A stretch of 64,000 bases of DNA from Owenia fusiformis. Taxonomy: Eukaryota > Annelida > Polychaeta > Sabellida > Oweniidae. Below the pieces are notes generated by a model that searched no databases, was not told the DNA's origin, and saw only the letters and a list, made by a program, of their open reading frames with translations. Below, in pieces: positions 25,832-40,566 of the stretch (position 1 is the first letter of the stretch; every line of letters begins with the position of its first letter). The stretch lies in assembly GCA_903813345.2 (NCBI GenBank), contig CAIIXF020000005.1, forward strand, positions 38,567,375 through 38,631,374, written 5' to 3'. Both the position numbers and the translations under genes were made by a program.

Positions 25832-28800
25832 GTAAGTAAAACAATAATCACAATTAATTAAGATGTCATCATAATCCTGGTAGACACTTACGTTTTTAAT
25901 TAGTTTAGTTTTTAAACGTGTTGTTGTTTAGGAGTATTAAACATTTCAAACTTAACAAAATATTTAACCCAATCACATTTAATATTATTACAAATACAAA
26001 CATAATCTGACTAGACATTAAAATGCAATCTAACACATTGTATGTTTTTATAAATATTGTTGTTATGTTTTACTAATTCCAACTTCATGTTGTATTTATC
26101 TGGCAGATGCGTATAAGGACATATCAGGTGTATTATAATTAATGAACTGACGTATCATCAATCAAACTGATTACAATTAAGAAAACTCTCTTTAATATTC
26201 CTAACTTAATTAACTAACAAATATAAACCAATTTAATCAAAATAACTTTTGGGATGGGGGTATCATTCTAACTCGAGATATGACGTTTATCCCATGTGTT
26301 TTTCTCTAAAAGTTATGTATTGCGTCACATCGACCGATGGTGAGTCAGAATAGATAGTAAAGATATACACTGTAGACAACCTTTACCTGTGAACCATTGC
26401 CTCGGTAACATAGTAAATTACGAATTTATCTACAGACGCTGAGATTAAACATCAATTTTATTTATTGGACGTCCCTCGTAATATCATGTTTCACAGGCAG
26501 TAATCATACATGCTCATGTAATCAGATACCGAGCCGACACAAAAAGTAAATTGTAAACTGAATGTGACCGTGTTCGACAAGACCGGAATTCTTTGCTCGG
26601 CAACACTGTTAAGTACACTGTGACAGACCCTCTTCTCTTTGAGGACCTACAATATTTGTAAAAAGACTAAATCAAAGAAATAAAGGTACTAAACACTCGA
26701 CTAGGATCACTTTTAACATTTTTTCAATCTTGTTTAAAGACGCGTTGAAAGTTCGCGGTTCCCTTTGTGGGGAAGTTTGTATTATAGACACGATAGCTTC
26801 AATGCCTATAAGTGTTGTTGCATGTAAAAACCCAAAGGAGATCATTACACCTATCTACCAATACGAGGCTCGCTAAAAAACTTTTGAAACATCTCCTGTT
26901 CTATCTACTCAGACATTATGTATTACACGTTCCCAGGTAATTTTGACAACCCTCGTAAATTATTAACAAAAATCTTTCCTCTTGAATTATCCTCAAAATG
27001 AATAAGATTGGATTTTAAAATTGATAGAGCTTCTTTTAGAAGCTGAGTGAGAAGTGATTTACAATATTCCATTAATTTGAATAAGTTAAATTGACGATGT
27101 GTAATTTCTAGCGTTTGATCTTCTTTGTTCTGGAAACTTAGCATTTGTAGGTGAAACATAGGTGACGATGTGTTGCATTATTGTCCATTTATGCAGAAAG
27201 ACCTTTTTGACTTTGTTGAAGTTTCATGTTCGATTGCCCAATATCTGGCTTATCTATTCAGTCGTGAGATTGCTCAATGTGTGCTTTACGCGTCGATGTG
27301 TGTAGAATTTAAGACTTTTTCAACAACTTAGGGACATTTTCTTTTAGAAGTCACCCGTGTAGGGAATCCGCACCTTTGAAAATCCTTAGTAAAAACATCT
27401 CGAGGGGATTGAAACTGGACCCAACGACTTAGCACTCTCGAGTATTGTTACTTAAAGATTACTTCTCAAGATAAAGCTAGGACTTTGTGAAATACGCTGT
27501 TATTTCTTTAACTAATAAATATTTGGGGGTTTCATTTATATAAGAGATCTTGGAATAAATATTTTAGATTTCTTACAATTACTTCGTGATAAAATGTCTG
27601 TAAACAATGCATCTGATATTGAAATTAAATTAAATTGATTTAATAAATACCATCTAGATACTGAATGCAATTTAAATATCCAATCAAGCGATATACAATG
27701 TTTTCCCAACAATCGATCGTTTGATCTCAAAAGACATTCTTTGTCACGTTTATTTCCTAAATTCTGAACTGTCAAAAGTCATTTTAATTTCCAAAAATTA
27801 GAAAAAGTGAAACCATTCTCTGTTCCTCGTTGTATTTTATCGCATTTTTACGACATAAGAAATGTGAAGAAGTTGTTTTTGTAACATGGAAACTGAAGCA
27901 CGTAGGTTCATAAATTGCAACGATGCATTTCATTCCATTCACCAAATATCCATCAAAACAATTTCGTAAAAATAAAAGTCACGTAAAATATCTCAATTAG
28001 AAGCTGTGGTCACAAAAAAGTGGCAAGATTTATGATCCACAGAAAGGCGAAACTCAAATGGCGCGAAATGAGGGTATATCCTTACCCCCTCCCCAAAGGA
28101 GGTTCGTACCCGGCTGAAACTCCTAGGTGATGCATACTTGGTTTACCAATGCGGTAAAGACTAAATAAATTCGATATACAAAGTATGATGGGATTGATTG
28201 GCCTCCCGCAATGCCTGGAACCCACTTATGCAAATATGTATCATCAAAGAAAAAACTGACTCGTTTGGTCTGTTTTTTACTTGCCCTATGATTTTTCTAC
28301 CCCTTGGGCTAAGTCTAAAAACAGCACAACCAATAATAAAAGAACACGTATATCTTAAGGCATTTCGAGTAATTTTCCTATTCGTAATTACATGTTAATG
28401 AACTAGCTATTACTCAAACATATATAATTGGACATTTAGTCGAACACATTAGCAAAGGTGGTCTTACCCTGAGAGTAAAAAGTCTTGATTTTTCGTGAGT
28501 ACCTTATAATATGAAATAATATGTTGATGAAGCATTGTGTTAAGTGCCTGGGACTCAGAGACTGAAATCTAGAATTTCAATCTTTGATCGACGATTGATT
28601 GACTAATATTTCACGTCAACAATCCGGACCCAACGTCAAGTTATTGCATTCGATTGTGCAACACATGCCCTGTGGCTCAATACGAACGAACATTTATACA
28701 ATCACACTAAGATTTGATATCAATTACAATTACGCATGCATTAGACAAAGTTCTAAACTCCAAATATGTTCTTAACCACTGCAATCTAAACAAACCATTG

Positions 28801-31800
28801 ATTGACTGATTGGATAAAATCAATTTCCACAACATATCCTTTTTACCACGGACAACCAAATTATTATCATAAGATAAACATTTTTTCACGGAACACAATG
28901 TTAATATTTACTAAATCTTGGAGTATCCTGTTTTTGCTATTTACATTTTTAAGTTCAAGATTATAAGACCTCTGGTGTAAACATAAGATTTTGTCCTTGT
29001 CGGATCTAATGAGACTCGTTCGAAGATTTGGTTTCCGAGATCGTACTGATAAAAACGGGTTAATCTGTTACTTTTAGTCACATGGAATCTTATTTTTCAA
29101 AACATATTTTGAGCGAGTAGCCTGTCGTGGTTTGTATATGTAGTCATTTTTGTTCATTTCATGATTTTTTATCATTTGTCACATCTGAATCATTGTCTAA
29201 TATCCGTTTTTCTATCGTGCTTGTCATCATGAATGCTAGTCATCCAAAACGTCATCGTCGTTATGCAAGCCATGGTATACTGTCTCGTGTCATCGATCAG
29301 TCGAGTGTTGTCAGTGCAATCGTGTTTATCATCATCATCAACAACGTTTAGTTGAGCAGTATCGTTACAAAATAATATGCCATCGTTGTACTAGTGCTTG
29401 TTGTAGCAAACATGAATATTGTTGTTCACGGTCCCAAAGTCTCAGATAAACGTCCAATAATTGTCAAAAATGTCAGCGTTGACAAGCATAATTTGGAACA
29501 TGTTTTCAAATACTACAATGGGCAGTGTATTGACCATTGACATGTTGAAATATTCTTGTAAAGCCTTGCCTGGAGCAGATGTGAAATGTTGGTAGGTTCA
29601 CATCAGGTTTACGATAACTTTATCAATGAAAGACCATACAGGTTCCAGTTCATACAACAGCATCGGCATTTATCATCAACTCGGTGCAATTTTTATGTTG
29701 AATTAATCTCCAGGAAAAGAACTTAATGTGGAACTGAGCAAGGATGAAATAAAATGAAGAAGACGACATTCCAACTCGAAATAATATCTCCCCACCCACA
29801 GCGATTCGTATCTCAATATCGGCCTTTATTACAGACCGTGACCAGGCACTCTTTCAATACATACATCAATACCTACTTTCACTTTACGTTCCGTGTTCAT
29901 ACCATTTTGTTTTTCACGTTCGTAAATTTAAAGCATTACGAAACATTACAGTTCTCCACAATGCCCATTACTCATCAATAAGAACGAGATTCATAGTTTT
30001 ATTGCACAGAATCACCCCTTCCAATCAAAATATTTGATATCAAGGTTTTTCATCAAAATGACTCATTTGATGTGTTTTTATCAGAAACTAGTTCCTTATT
30101 TCTTTCGCATCTTGATATTTATGATATTTGTTTAACATCAATTCACTAATTTTCAGGAGCCTTGGTATGAATGGCTTTGAAGCGTGGAGGAACCCCCAAT
30201 TATTTATCTTAGGAGCCCAGCCAGTATGTACACACCTACGAGGCCTCTCCCCGGGCCAGACCAAGCTATGTCAGCTCTACCAAGACCACATGCCCGCTGT
30301 TAGCCGAGGGGCAAAGCTGGGCATACACGAGTGTCAGTACCAGTTTCGTAATAGACGTTGGAATTGTAGTACCGTCGACGATGATTCAGTCTTCGGGCCA
30401 ATTACTGAAATAGGTAGGTACCTCATGGCGATATATATATACTCTTTCCAATAGTTTAGGTTTGCTTCTAAAAAGAGAGTGACGTTTCGTATTCATTCCT
30501 GTGATTTCCCCAGCATTAAAGCAAGTGGGCGCAGCACCCAGTTGATATTTTGAAAATAGGCTTGCATCCACCTGAAAATGAGAAAAATCATGAAATATTG
30601 GCATAGTTTGACCAATTTTGGTCTGAATTGTGAAAAATGAGAATTTTGCACCCGCCTGAGAAAAAATCCTGAGGAGATCACTGCATTCAAATCCTACTGT
30701 ACTTTAAGCTCTGATCCTAGGGTTGGTGGTATATTTTGTCATTATTATGTCGCTATGGTAACTTGATCTCTTCAATCAACAAACAAACGAATGAACGAAA
30801 AAACACACAAACATATGAACATTTATAGACGTTGTGTGTATTTTTGCTATTAGTCGTAAGAAAATAAAGGTTCCAGAACAAGGGAATTCATCTTCACACA
30901 TCATCAGATATGTTTACGTACAGGTGTATGGGGAGATACAGGTATATGGGAGTCTATAAAACTATCATGCTGTTTACAAACATCAAACAATTAACTGCAT
31001 CCTAAATCTCATTGTTTTAGCACCACTCGTGGTTAAACAAGTTAAAAATCATGTCTGAAAATTATCACACAGGAAAAAGGTCTGTGAAATCAATCCGGAT
31101 TTTCTGGTAGACTAGGAATACAACAGTTTCTTTATTAGATCTACTAGATCAAACATTTACAGACATCAGTCGGGAAATTCTATCTGGGCCACTAACTTTG
31201 GAGAATGTCACACGTTGAATCTGGTCATTGCTTTTGAAATTCAGAGTTGTCTGGGGCCTTAATAAAAAATGGGTAAAAAACTGGAACTTAAAATTTATTA
31301 GACAAGTGAATTCTGGGATTAATACGGGTACCTTACAGCAGATCTTTTGGGTATTCCTGACTCGCACATACTGAGTTGATAGCGGCTGAGCTCAGCGTGC
31401 TTAACAAACATGTAATACACACCAGCCTAATGAAAACACAAGCTGTTTTCATTGCCCTTAGTTAAAACATAGCAATCTCTCTGAAGCTACTAGGTTTCCC
31501 ACCTCGGAGGTGTAAAATATGTAGTTTGAAGCTAATATCATTAACCTCAATGTTTTTGTTCAAGAAAATAATCTTTTCATTACCATCCTGATTCGTGAAT
31601 GATGCGTTAATGAGTGTTGATGTAACACGTCATCAATATTGCATTGATCATCATCGAAGATGAACCTCTGAAAATATGCACCAATACACACCGTTTGCCA
31701 ACTACTAGACTACCCTGCGCCCAGAGTCTAGTTATAAAAAGGGTGCTATACTAGACTCGCTTCTATTCTAATTTGTTCAAACTATTCATTTTGGTAACTC

Positions 31801-34800
31801 TGGTGTTGATAAAGGACAAATGATTATGTATGGGGAGGTCTTAACGATCATCATATCATCCTTTCTGACATTTGTTCTTTAACACGACCGAAGCTAACCA
31901 GATTCGGGTTATGGAATTAGAGAAATTACTAAGAATATCATTCCATTTAAAAATAAATGGTTAACCAAACTTTAATCAACCAGACTGGCTATCACTCTAC
32001 ACTACGAAGTTATCCATGTCAAAATGTTAAAACAAAACAGTGTTTATTCTCGACTAAATTGCAAATGAAGCGAAATAAACAATGATAAACCACTTACTGG
32101 AATTTTACCTGATAGTTCCAGCATGTTCGACACCATTGACTCGTGCGTACTCGTGGTCTCCCACTCGTGTGGTTTGAGGTAACATTTTGGTAAGATTATC
32201 AAAATATTCTGGTCAGTGATTTAACCAAATTGTCTGAGTAAGTCAAAATTAGAATCTTGGATTATATCAAAGTTTTAGATGTTTTTTTTTTATCAAAGGT
32301 TACGAATGCTAATCAACGCGTGTAATTCAAGTCAGATCAGTTCATAACGCAGCGAAAAATATGTTTATGCAACATACAAATTCTAGGTGTATTTTCAGTG
32401 TAATTGTCTGTTTATGATCTAAATGAAAACTAAGTGCAGAGGTGCCTCGCGGAAATCATTTGTTTAGATTATATTTTTCGTGTCATGCAAGTTTCGGTAT
32501 TTATTGGTAACCATAGTAATTGTGGTAGCAACAAGGGCAAGGAACAGATCGTTGCTGTTGTAAATACTGACAATGATAAAGCCGTGTCTGTGCTCGAGAA
32601 GCAGCACAGAGTGGGTGATAAGAGATCGGGAGGCTACATGTCTGATAAAACACTTTGCTTCAATACAGTGTGAAACATTAGCGGAAGAAGTCCCGGAAAC
32701 CAAGTACATAAAGACAGAACTTTAGAAGAAATTATCAATTTAAATCCTTTGATGTGCGTTCCCACATCTCGGATGAGGTAATCTCGCAGTTAATCGCACC
32801 TTGTAAAAAACATGACCGCCCAAGGCTCATCCTAGTCCATCGATTACACTACTGAGGGTCTCATCTTAAACTGTTTTCCAATATCAACGATAAGATCTGC
32901 ATTCTTGGGAAATGCTTCTCTGATAGGAGAATAAGAGATCAATGTTGCAATTTGAGTTTTCCAGTAAACGGTCTGTTACACATTCATTTGGTATGCTTTT
33001 CAAATGTTGCCCTTTGTGGGCTTTGTGGGCTTATTCATTGCTACTCGGTGTACTAGTCAATCTTGAGACGGAAGTCGTATCTTGAAAATTCCCCAGGTCA
33101 GATCTTTGAATTCACAGGGTCAATGATTAGATGTTTCAAACTCAACAATGGCCACATTTTCCAAAAACAACATGAGATAAGTTAATAGCTAGTTTGACGT
33201 GTTCATTAGACCGACCTTGTGCTACTGGTTCTATACTGTCCAGAGGTAGTGCTAAATCAGGGCGGCTTATCATTCAGGTTACAAATCGAGCGAATCCAGT
33301 TGAGGTGAATACTGCCAAGAATGTCCCCTGAGGTCTGGGCACGATTTTATTGTCTGCCGAGTGGTTTTCAATTTACTTTATGATAGACAGAGTGGTCTGA
33401 TAAGTTTGAATGGGTGTGGTGAAGAATACCCCTTTACCAGAACTAACCCTTATCAACATTATGAAATTGAAGAATATTGAAAAGATCTTTAAAAGACTGA
33501 CAAGACGATCTCGTTCATGATATCTCCATTCGGCAATTCGTTCGGTGCGTTCCTGCCTATGTTAGCACTGAACGAATGACTCGGAGATTGGACCTCATCA
33601 TTTGGAAATTATAAGAACATACAATGAGTTATCTAATTACGATCGTGCATTCAAAGACTGAAGTTCAGATAGAATGGCTAGCTTGAAATAAATAATTGCA
33701 AGCGTCGTGGTCGACATTTAAATATCTCTGGAATTTTACTGTATACTATCAACGCTGGATCATGTACTTGATGATAGCATTGATAATAAACTTATTGCAA
33801 CAGGTACACTGAAATCCAGAGGCTACCAGGAATTTAGCTTCGTAGCAACGACCGATCGACGGACCAATGAAAATCTGTCCCCTAGACGTGATGCATTGTA
33901 GGATATATTTATGTCAATGACCTTCAATGTATCTCCGTACATTACCCCAATCTAAAAAAATGAATCAAGATGAAAGCCAAAACGTATCCTTATTTTCACT
34001 CCTCAAAGATACTGAAAAGTTTACATATTTCAGGCTCTCCCTGTCTGCCCTATAAGATATATTTTATCTGACAAGGAGTGATGTATTAAAGTAGGGAAAG
34101 CCTCGAGGGTCCAGTTCGAGCCGAATTGGTTCGCAGGAGTGTAGAATCTATTCAATGTAACACACACGTAACTCATTCTTTCACTCGTCCAACGCACATA
34201 ACATTCCTAGGTGTCACATTCCAAATTGCTGAATGGTGCGCCAAATGTAGCTGGTTCCGATTTCGAAAATGACCTTGACCTAATTGGTTTACAATTTAAC
34301 ACCCTTGATGCATCATCATGATATACCACGTCATCTCATTTCTTCTCAGCCCTCTTCTTCTCAAGTGAAACAGAAAGATGCTATAAGTATCAGAATGTTG
34401 ATGCATAGTCACCGTAACAGTTCGGTGAAGTAGTTGCACTAAGCCGACACAGGCAGCCTTCAAAGTCGGTACATCGCACTCTAAGCAAGGGTGATATTTA
34501 ACCATCTTTGAATTGAAAACAGTTCAATAACATATTTAAAGAACTGATGAGTACGTTGATTCAAAGGAGGAGCGAAATTGAATCCAGCGGTAACTCCAGA
34601 CTATATATTAAAATGTTGCCCTTTGTTATTTTTCAAAAGTTCTTTGATGTGTTATGAAGACCTTTGACATCCAAACATCTATGCTCGGCCTACATTAGTG
34701 TTCTTGTCGTTAAGAACCCATATTGGATTCGTTCCAAATTGCGATATTTTTCATAATAGCCACTTCAGCACAGGTAACTTCTAGTCATTGAAATGAACAT

Positions 34801-37800
34801 CCAAATCTATGATGACAGCAAAGGCGTAAAAGCATGTGTTGTTCAATAACAAACAATGAAGTTGATTCTAATTCAAACGACAGGGAAATTAGCACATTTT
34901 GTATTATGCATTCCTTCAAAGGGTCGTCTAAAATGGCAGAAAATGGAGTAAATGTGTTGTGATGGCCTCCCCGGCATGTTTTGCGCCCATTGGTTGTTGG
35001 AATGGGCCCTCATCACGGACATTTACTTTTCATTTTAATGTCAGTTCTACGTGATTAAAAGGTACAACTCAACGGGATCATTTTTCTTCAAAAAATCATT
35101 AATAAAGAAAATGGGTCCCTAAGGGATTTTCATTTAAATACATTGTTAAATATTAATAATTCACGAAGAACACATGCGAAAAATACCAGATTTTATTTGA
35201 AAAGACTTTTGAAATGGTGTATTCGTGTACATTATGTTTGCTTCGAGATTTCTAACCAACAAAACTCATTATAATATCACTAAAATTGTATTGATTTCGC
35301 CATATGTTCTATTCAGTATTTACCTCATTAGATGATCGCTATTACTGAAAATGTTCACGATCACGTGATCTCAGTTGATTTATTTTACGCCATTATTTTA
35401 GTTTTTAAACACTGTTGTAGATTAATTGGCTCAAAGCGCGTTTTTCTGCGATCTTCTTTTGACTGGCGCGGGCCACTTTGGTAATATAATGATTATTAAA
35501 ATGTTCTTCTCCTGACTAATTGTTGAGTTGGATCGCGATAGGATGCTGGGACAATCTTCTTTGTATACTGTCTGCATTATTAATGCAAATGATTCACATA
35601 ATTCAATGTGTTCAATATATATGCATTTTCTCAAAAGTATTATTGGATCAGTTGATATATTTCGTAATTGATTATTAAATTAAGTGAATACATAAATAGT
35701 ATTAATGTTATCCATTGACACAAATGCAACCCCTAAAAACTATAATAAATTACTATTTATCATTCTGACACTCCGATCACATAAGCTGTTTTCAATATTA
35801 TATCTAGAAAGTAACAGATAGAAGAGATACTGCCACAACAATGACACCGATTACTATTTAAGCACATTTTGAAATGTATTTATACTATACTTACATCATA
35901 ACCCTATAAATATTATGTATAGTTATGCGTCACGTTGCCTTCTTCGAGTGTACCAGTTATTCATCAATTTTTGAAATTCAGTAGCACAAAACATTTTAAG
36001 CTGAATTAATTTCTCTTACACATAATTCTTCTACATTTTACAAAATATAATTTTGATTATCACAATGTCATGTTATTGGTATGGATATAACACAATTTGA
36101 AATGAAACAATTTCTCGGCCAGTTTAGTATAAATGCATAGATTCTGAATAAATGTTGATTTCAATCTATTTTCAGCCAGTAGAGAGGCCAGTTTTACGCA
36201 CAGTATAGCAGCAGCTGGGGTGGTGTTCTCTATAGCCCGGGCGTGTAGGGAGGGAGAACTCTCAAATTGTGGTTGTAGCAGAAAACTAAGGCCCAAGGGT
36301 CTAGATAGAGACTATATATGGGGTGGTTGTGGCGATAACGCCGAATATGGCTACAGATTCGCAAAAGGTTTTATTGATGCCAGAGAAAATGAGAAAAACC
36401 ACCCGAGGCATTCCCGGGAGCTTTCCAGGATGCTAATGAATCTTCATAATAACGAAGCCGGTCGAAGGGTAAGTAAATACGCAAAGCAAAAAATGGCAAC
36501 GCCATGGAATAGCTAATCCCAACGAACAGACAATCCCCAAATCTAAGTAATTCAATAAATCTGAATATAATATTTACAGTTGATATGCAGAGTTGCGTCC
36601 TTTATACCCCACCCAAACTTCTTTGGATGGCATAAAGATGTCTTCACTACGTTCGTCCCCACCCAAACTTCTTTGGATGGCATAAAGATGTCTTCACTAC
36701 GTTCGTTTATCCGAAAACGTAGTTGATTGTTCATGTGAAATATCATGTTCTCTTCTCTACCCAATCCTACGATCAAGGTGTCAAATGGCTTTTTAAATTC
36801 TAGTTTTGTTCACCAAGTTAAACAATGAACAGGGACGTTGATAATAGTCAAAAGAAGATCAAATGTCATACAACGTGAACATATCAGAGGTACATAACAA
36901 CTCGATGAATGAAATTGAAAATGGTACTATTTGTTTTATGTGCTCAAACCTTCTTTAGATATCAGCCCAAATTGTATGTTAATGAACGAAATGTGACAAA
37001 ATACCCACCGCCGGATGGATATAAGGTAGCGTGATCGTAAAACGAAAATGTGTTCAATTATGAGAGACCAAATATCACCATATTTTATGTCTTTTTGAAA
37101 GTGTATGTACTGACATCAAAGGCATTGGTTGAATTCGACTATAATTAAAACACGTCTTCAGCCATTTAGGCCCCATTTTATTTCCATGTCGAAAGTATGC
37201 TAACTATTTTATTTGTACCATGTCCAAAATAGTATTGTGAGTCTCTTGTGGCTAAACAAAATCACAGACAGGACCACAATTACAGACCTAGAACGTGTTA
37301 AAGTTGTTGAAATCGCCCAAGGGGACTAGCACAATATAGTCCTGCCAAAAATGCGTGTTGTATTCAGTAATGATCAGGCAAATTTTACTTTCGGTCTAAA
37401 CAAATAAGGTATTGTCCCTAATCTACGATCATATAGACACCTAAATGGTGAACCCTTGACAGGTCACTGTGGATCCCGTTTCCCTATGTCACCTACTAAT
37501 ATGTCCCCCTCTCAACCCTTATCACCAACATCTCAGATTTCATTTCCACTGTTATGCCAAAAAGGAATTAAACAGGGAACGTGCTGACAAACGATTAAAT
37601 TGATTTAGGATAAATGCTCGGGAGCAAATACGCCAAAAATAAATATGAAATTTGAACTGGAAATATGCATAGACACGATGCATGTGATGATTAAAACATG
37701 TTCAATGTCAAGTCGATGAAGGAATTATCGGGTGGGAGGACTTCGGGTTCGCATTCGTGCCTCGTGGTCTGCGGTAGTTTGAACATCAATGACAAGTATA

Positions 37801-39695
37801 ATTACAGTGGACATAATGAAATAAATGGTTCAGGATGTTTGACTATTTTTGCATCAAGCAAACCTTTAATTGATGTCAAAATGACAAATTCCCTGTATAG
37901 AAGATTGTGTTTTAAAGTAACCGCATTGGAACTGATATTTTAGGCACATTGCCCTCCCCCTTTGCCCCAGGTGTCACAAATCTTCTACTAAAAACATCCT
38001 CCATAAATTCCGTCTTTTCTTTCCAAAGGATGTCACCTGATTTGACACAATAATGTGCTTCATGATTAACTGCTGTCAATATTTCAATTAAAGACTATAG
38101 TGGAGATGCGTCCCCAAAGTATCACTGGTTTTTGAAATAGGAACATAAGCCCTATAATTAGCTACCTTTAAAACATCATTAACTGTTGATTAATGGTGAA
38201 ATCAAATGAGCCAAATACAAAACATCTTTTGTATATTCTATAGTAATATTTGGTCCTAAAATTGATAACCAAATTATCAGAAAATGGTTGCTTTCAAATA
38301 CAATAAAAAGGACAATGAATATATAAAAAGGGATGTTCTCAAAAACACATATAGTTGGTAAAATCATATGAAATATGTCATACGATCATGATCATTCGTC
38401 ATTTGTCATTATTAACAATCATATTTGTGTAAACACAATCCAGTTATCAAAAATGTTGTAAGCAAATTGCTATGTTTGGATATCTGACGTTCGTCATTTA
38501 AGTACAACATAATCATTCGTTCGTAAATATGATGCATCATTGGTCACCATGCTAGTTAAAACTTCACATTCTCCCTTTTACCAAAAAGTTGAATGTAATG
38601 TAAACGCTCAAAAATGAGTGCATATCAATGTGAATAAAAGGCCACGGACAAAACAAAATGCCATTGTGACAAAAAAAACTATTTAGACTTATATTCCAAG
38701 TTTCATTAACTATTTCCCAGACAGTGATTATTCAGTGTGTGCCAAAATGTCACCTTAACATAATGCCGTAAACTACTGTATCATAAAAATATTTATCAGC
38801 TTCACAATGGCAGAATGGTGGTGACGGGATGTGAATCAGAAAGTGAACTTCCCGTTGAGTGTTTTATACCTGTTTAAAATAGTAGTAATGTCTTATGAAC
38901 TTTGGCATCTTTTTGTGTTGAGTAGAATGTAAATGTATATTAAGAAAATAATTATACGTTTGAATTGTTTTCATTTGAGTATAAACATATTTTTATAACA
39001 CCTATGTTGTGCGTAGATCCTGTTCAAGAGTCTAAGATTGGATATCCACTCTATTTATTCAAATTCCTTCGATTAAAATGAAAAACCTCGAAGGAGATGA
39101 TAATATATAACAAAATGTAAAATAACATTTCTACATGCCTCCTTATTTCAATATGTAATGTCATATTATATTATAATATAATATGAGAAAGTCATGATAT
39201 CAACATAATCATATTGCTGTTTATATTTTCCAGGCGGTCTACAAGCACACAAAGGTGGCGTGCAAGTGCCACGGGGTGTCTGGCTCTTGTAGCTTAAAAA
39301 CCTGCTGGCAGTCGCTCCTCAGTTTTAGGGAAATCGGGAACTTTCTCAAAGAAAAATACGACGGAGCAACAGACGTCAAGTTTAACAGACGTGGCACAAA
39401 GCTTGAGCGTAAAAACCCTATGTATAATAAACCTACTAAAGAGGATATGATATATCTTGACCCAAGCCCGGACTATTGTGAGCCAAATAAGCTCACGGGT
39501 TCAAGAGGAACAATTGGTAGAAGCTGCGAGAAAAACTCAGATGGCATGGAAGGGTGCAACCTTATGTGCTGCGGGAGGGGATATAATACTCACAAAATAA
39601 CGCTCACTGAGCGATGTCATTGCAAATTTCACTGGTGCTGTTATGTGAAGTGCAGAACATGTAAACGTGTCGTTGATATCCACACGTGTAAATAG
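25746..39695 (+). CDS. WNT5: Wnt5 secreted signalling ligand, four coding exons
   Basis: Secreted lipid-modified glycoprotein of non-canonical Wnt signalling (Ror/Ryk/Frizzled receptors, planar polarity and migration). Joined exons: 25746-25831, 30157-30413, 36176-36468, 39234-39695 = 1098 nt, 365 residues plus stop, all with GT-AG borders and consistent phases (2, 1, 0). Residues 1-24 are a hydrophobic signal peptide. The mature part opens with the Wnt5 hallmark WWSLGMN and has [89 protein letters not shown] and [13 protein letters not shown]. The serine of CHGVSGSC (about residue 228) is the expected palmitoleoylation site. NCS is a possible N-glycosylation sequon. Wnt5 rather than another subfamily is indicated by [22 protein letters not shown] and the C-terminus. 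It lies head to head with Fbxl14. Confidence 0.97.
30157..30413 (+). CDS. WNT5: Wnt5 exon 2
   Basis: The acceptor is ttttcag at 30150-30156 and the donor is gtaggt from 30414. Encodes SLGMN through [15 protein letters not shown]. The open frame runs on past the donor for about 13 unrelated residues, which marks the splice site. The next exon supplies CC to finish the split alanine codon. Confidence 0.95.
36176..36468 (+). CDS. WNT5: Wnt5 exon 3
   Basis: The acceptor is ttttcag ending at 36175 and the donor gtaagt starts at 36469. Encodes [15 protein letters not shown] through [11 protein letters not shown], including the cysteine-rich [15 protein letters not shown] and GGCGDN motifs. It ends in phase 0. 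Confidence 0.96.
36607..36706. repeat. Two-copy 50-bp direct repeat in Wnt5 intron 3
   Basis: acccaaacttctttggatgg starts at 36611 and again at 36661, followed both times by the same 30 bases through actacgttcgt. The two copies are identical, so the duplication is recent. Confidence 0.9.
39234..39695 (+). CDS. WNT5: Wnt5 exon 4 (C-terminal cysteine-rich region)
   Basis: The acceptor is ttccag ending at 39233; the coding part ends at the TAA at 39693-39695. Encodes [19 protein letters not shown] through RVVDIHTCK, the usual final cysteine plus lysine. The 3' untranslated region follows; an AATAAA at 40463-40468 is one possible polyadenylation signal. Confidence 0.97.
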   Translation, partial: AVYKHTKVACKCHGVSGSCSLKTCWQSLLSFREIGNFLKEKYDGATDVKFNRRGTKLERKNPMYNKPTKEDMIYLDPSPDYCEPNKLTGSRGTIGRSCEKNSDGMEGCNLMCCGRGYNTHKITLTERCHCKFHWCCYVKCRTCKRVVDIHTCK

Positions 39696-40566
39696 TACGT
39701 ACATAATAACGTGTACATTCGAATCTAGACGCAATACATAACGAGTCCATTTTGCACTACCCTCGTGTAGCAACGCCATTCACGTAAGACTCGATTTAAG
39801 AATGGCGTGGCGTTTGACATACATGGTGCCCAATTGGCCAGAACAACGCCGTGATAATACTGACATGGACGGAAGTATTCTACGCATATCATCATAAATG
39901 AGAATTTATTCTCAACTACTGATAAATCGTCTGCTGAAGAGGACACTTGTGCAAGTGCCACTTATGAGGCAACTGTGACATTGATAGCTAGCTAGTCCCA
40001 GTCACATACATAGACAGAATATAAGATGTTACAGACAACTACAATGCTGCAAAAAACCGAACGATGGCACGTAGTAGTAGAAGAGGCAACCAATTTGTTC
40101 TTAAAACTGTACAATATGTACATAATATAGACAACTGAAGAATATTAAATGTAAATAGTTAAAGAGAAGTGAAGCTAATATATATAAACATGTGCTGTAC
40201 CATATCTACACATGGGTATATGATAATAATGATTTAATTCTATGAGCAGATTTGTACGTAATGATTGGTCGAATCGATCACGTGTAAGCTGACGTGTCAA
40301 AACTTTCTCAGTCAGTGTCAAGCATGTTATGTAATCATGTCATTTATGGCTTTCCCTTTATTCCATTTGATTTGAAAATCCAACCAATATTTATCAATGT
40401 CGAACAAAATAGCATTTTGTGTAAATTAAATAGTGTATTATGACACAAACATTGGACACAAAAATAAACACTTCATTATAAGAAAGCCAATAATATTGTA
40501 AGTTTGATCATGATAGACATAAATTGTCCATTTATGTCAATTTTATAACCGTTGCTATATTTGGCT

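Noticed and set aside
34081-34150. Possible tRNA because of a ttcgagcc phrase
   Set aside because: No acceptor stem or anticodon arm could be paired around it.
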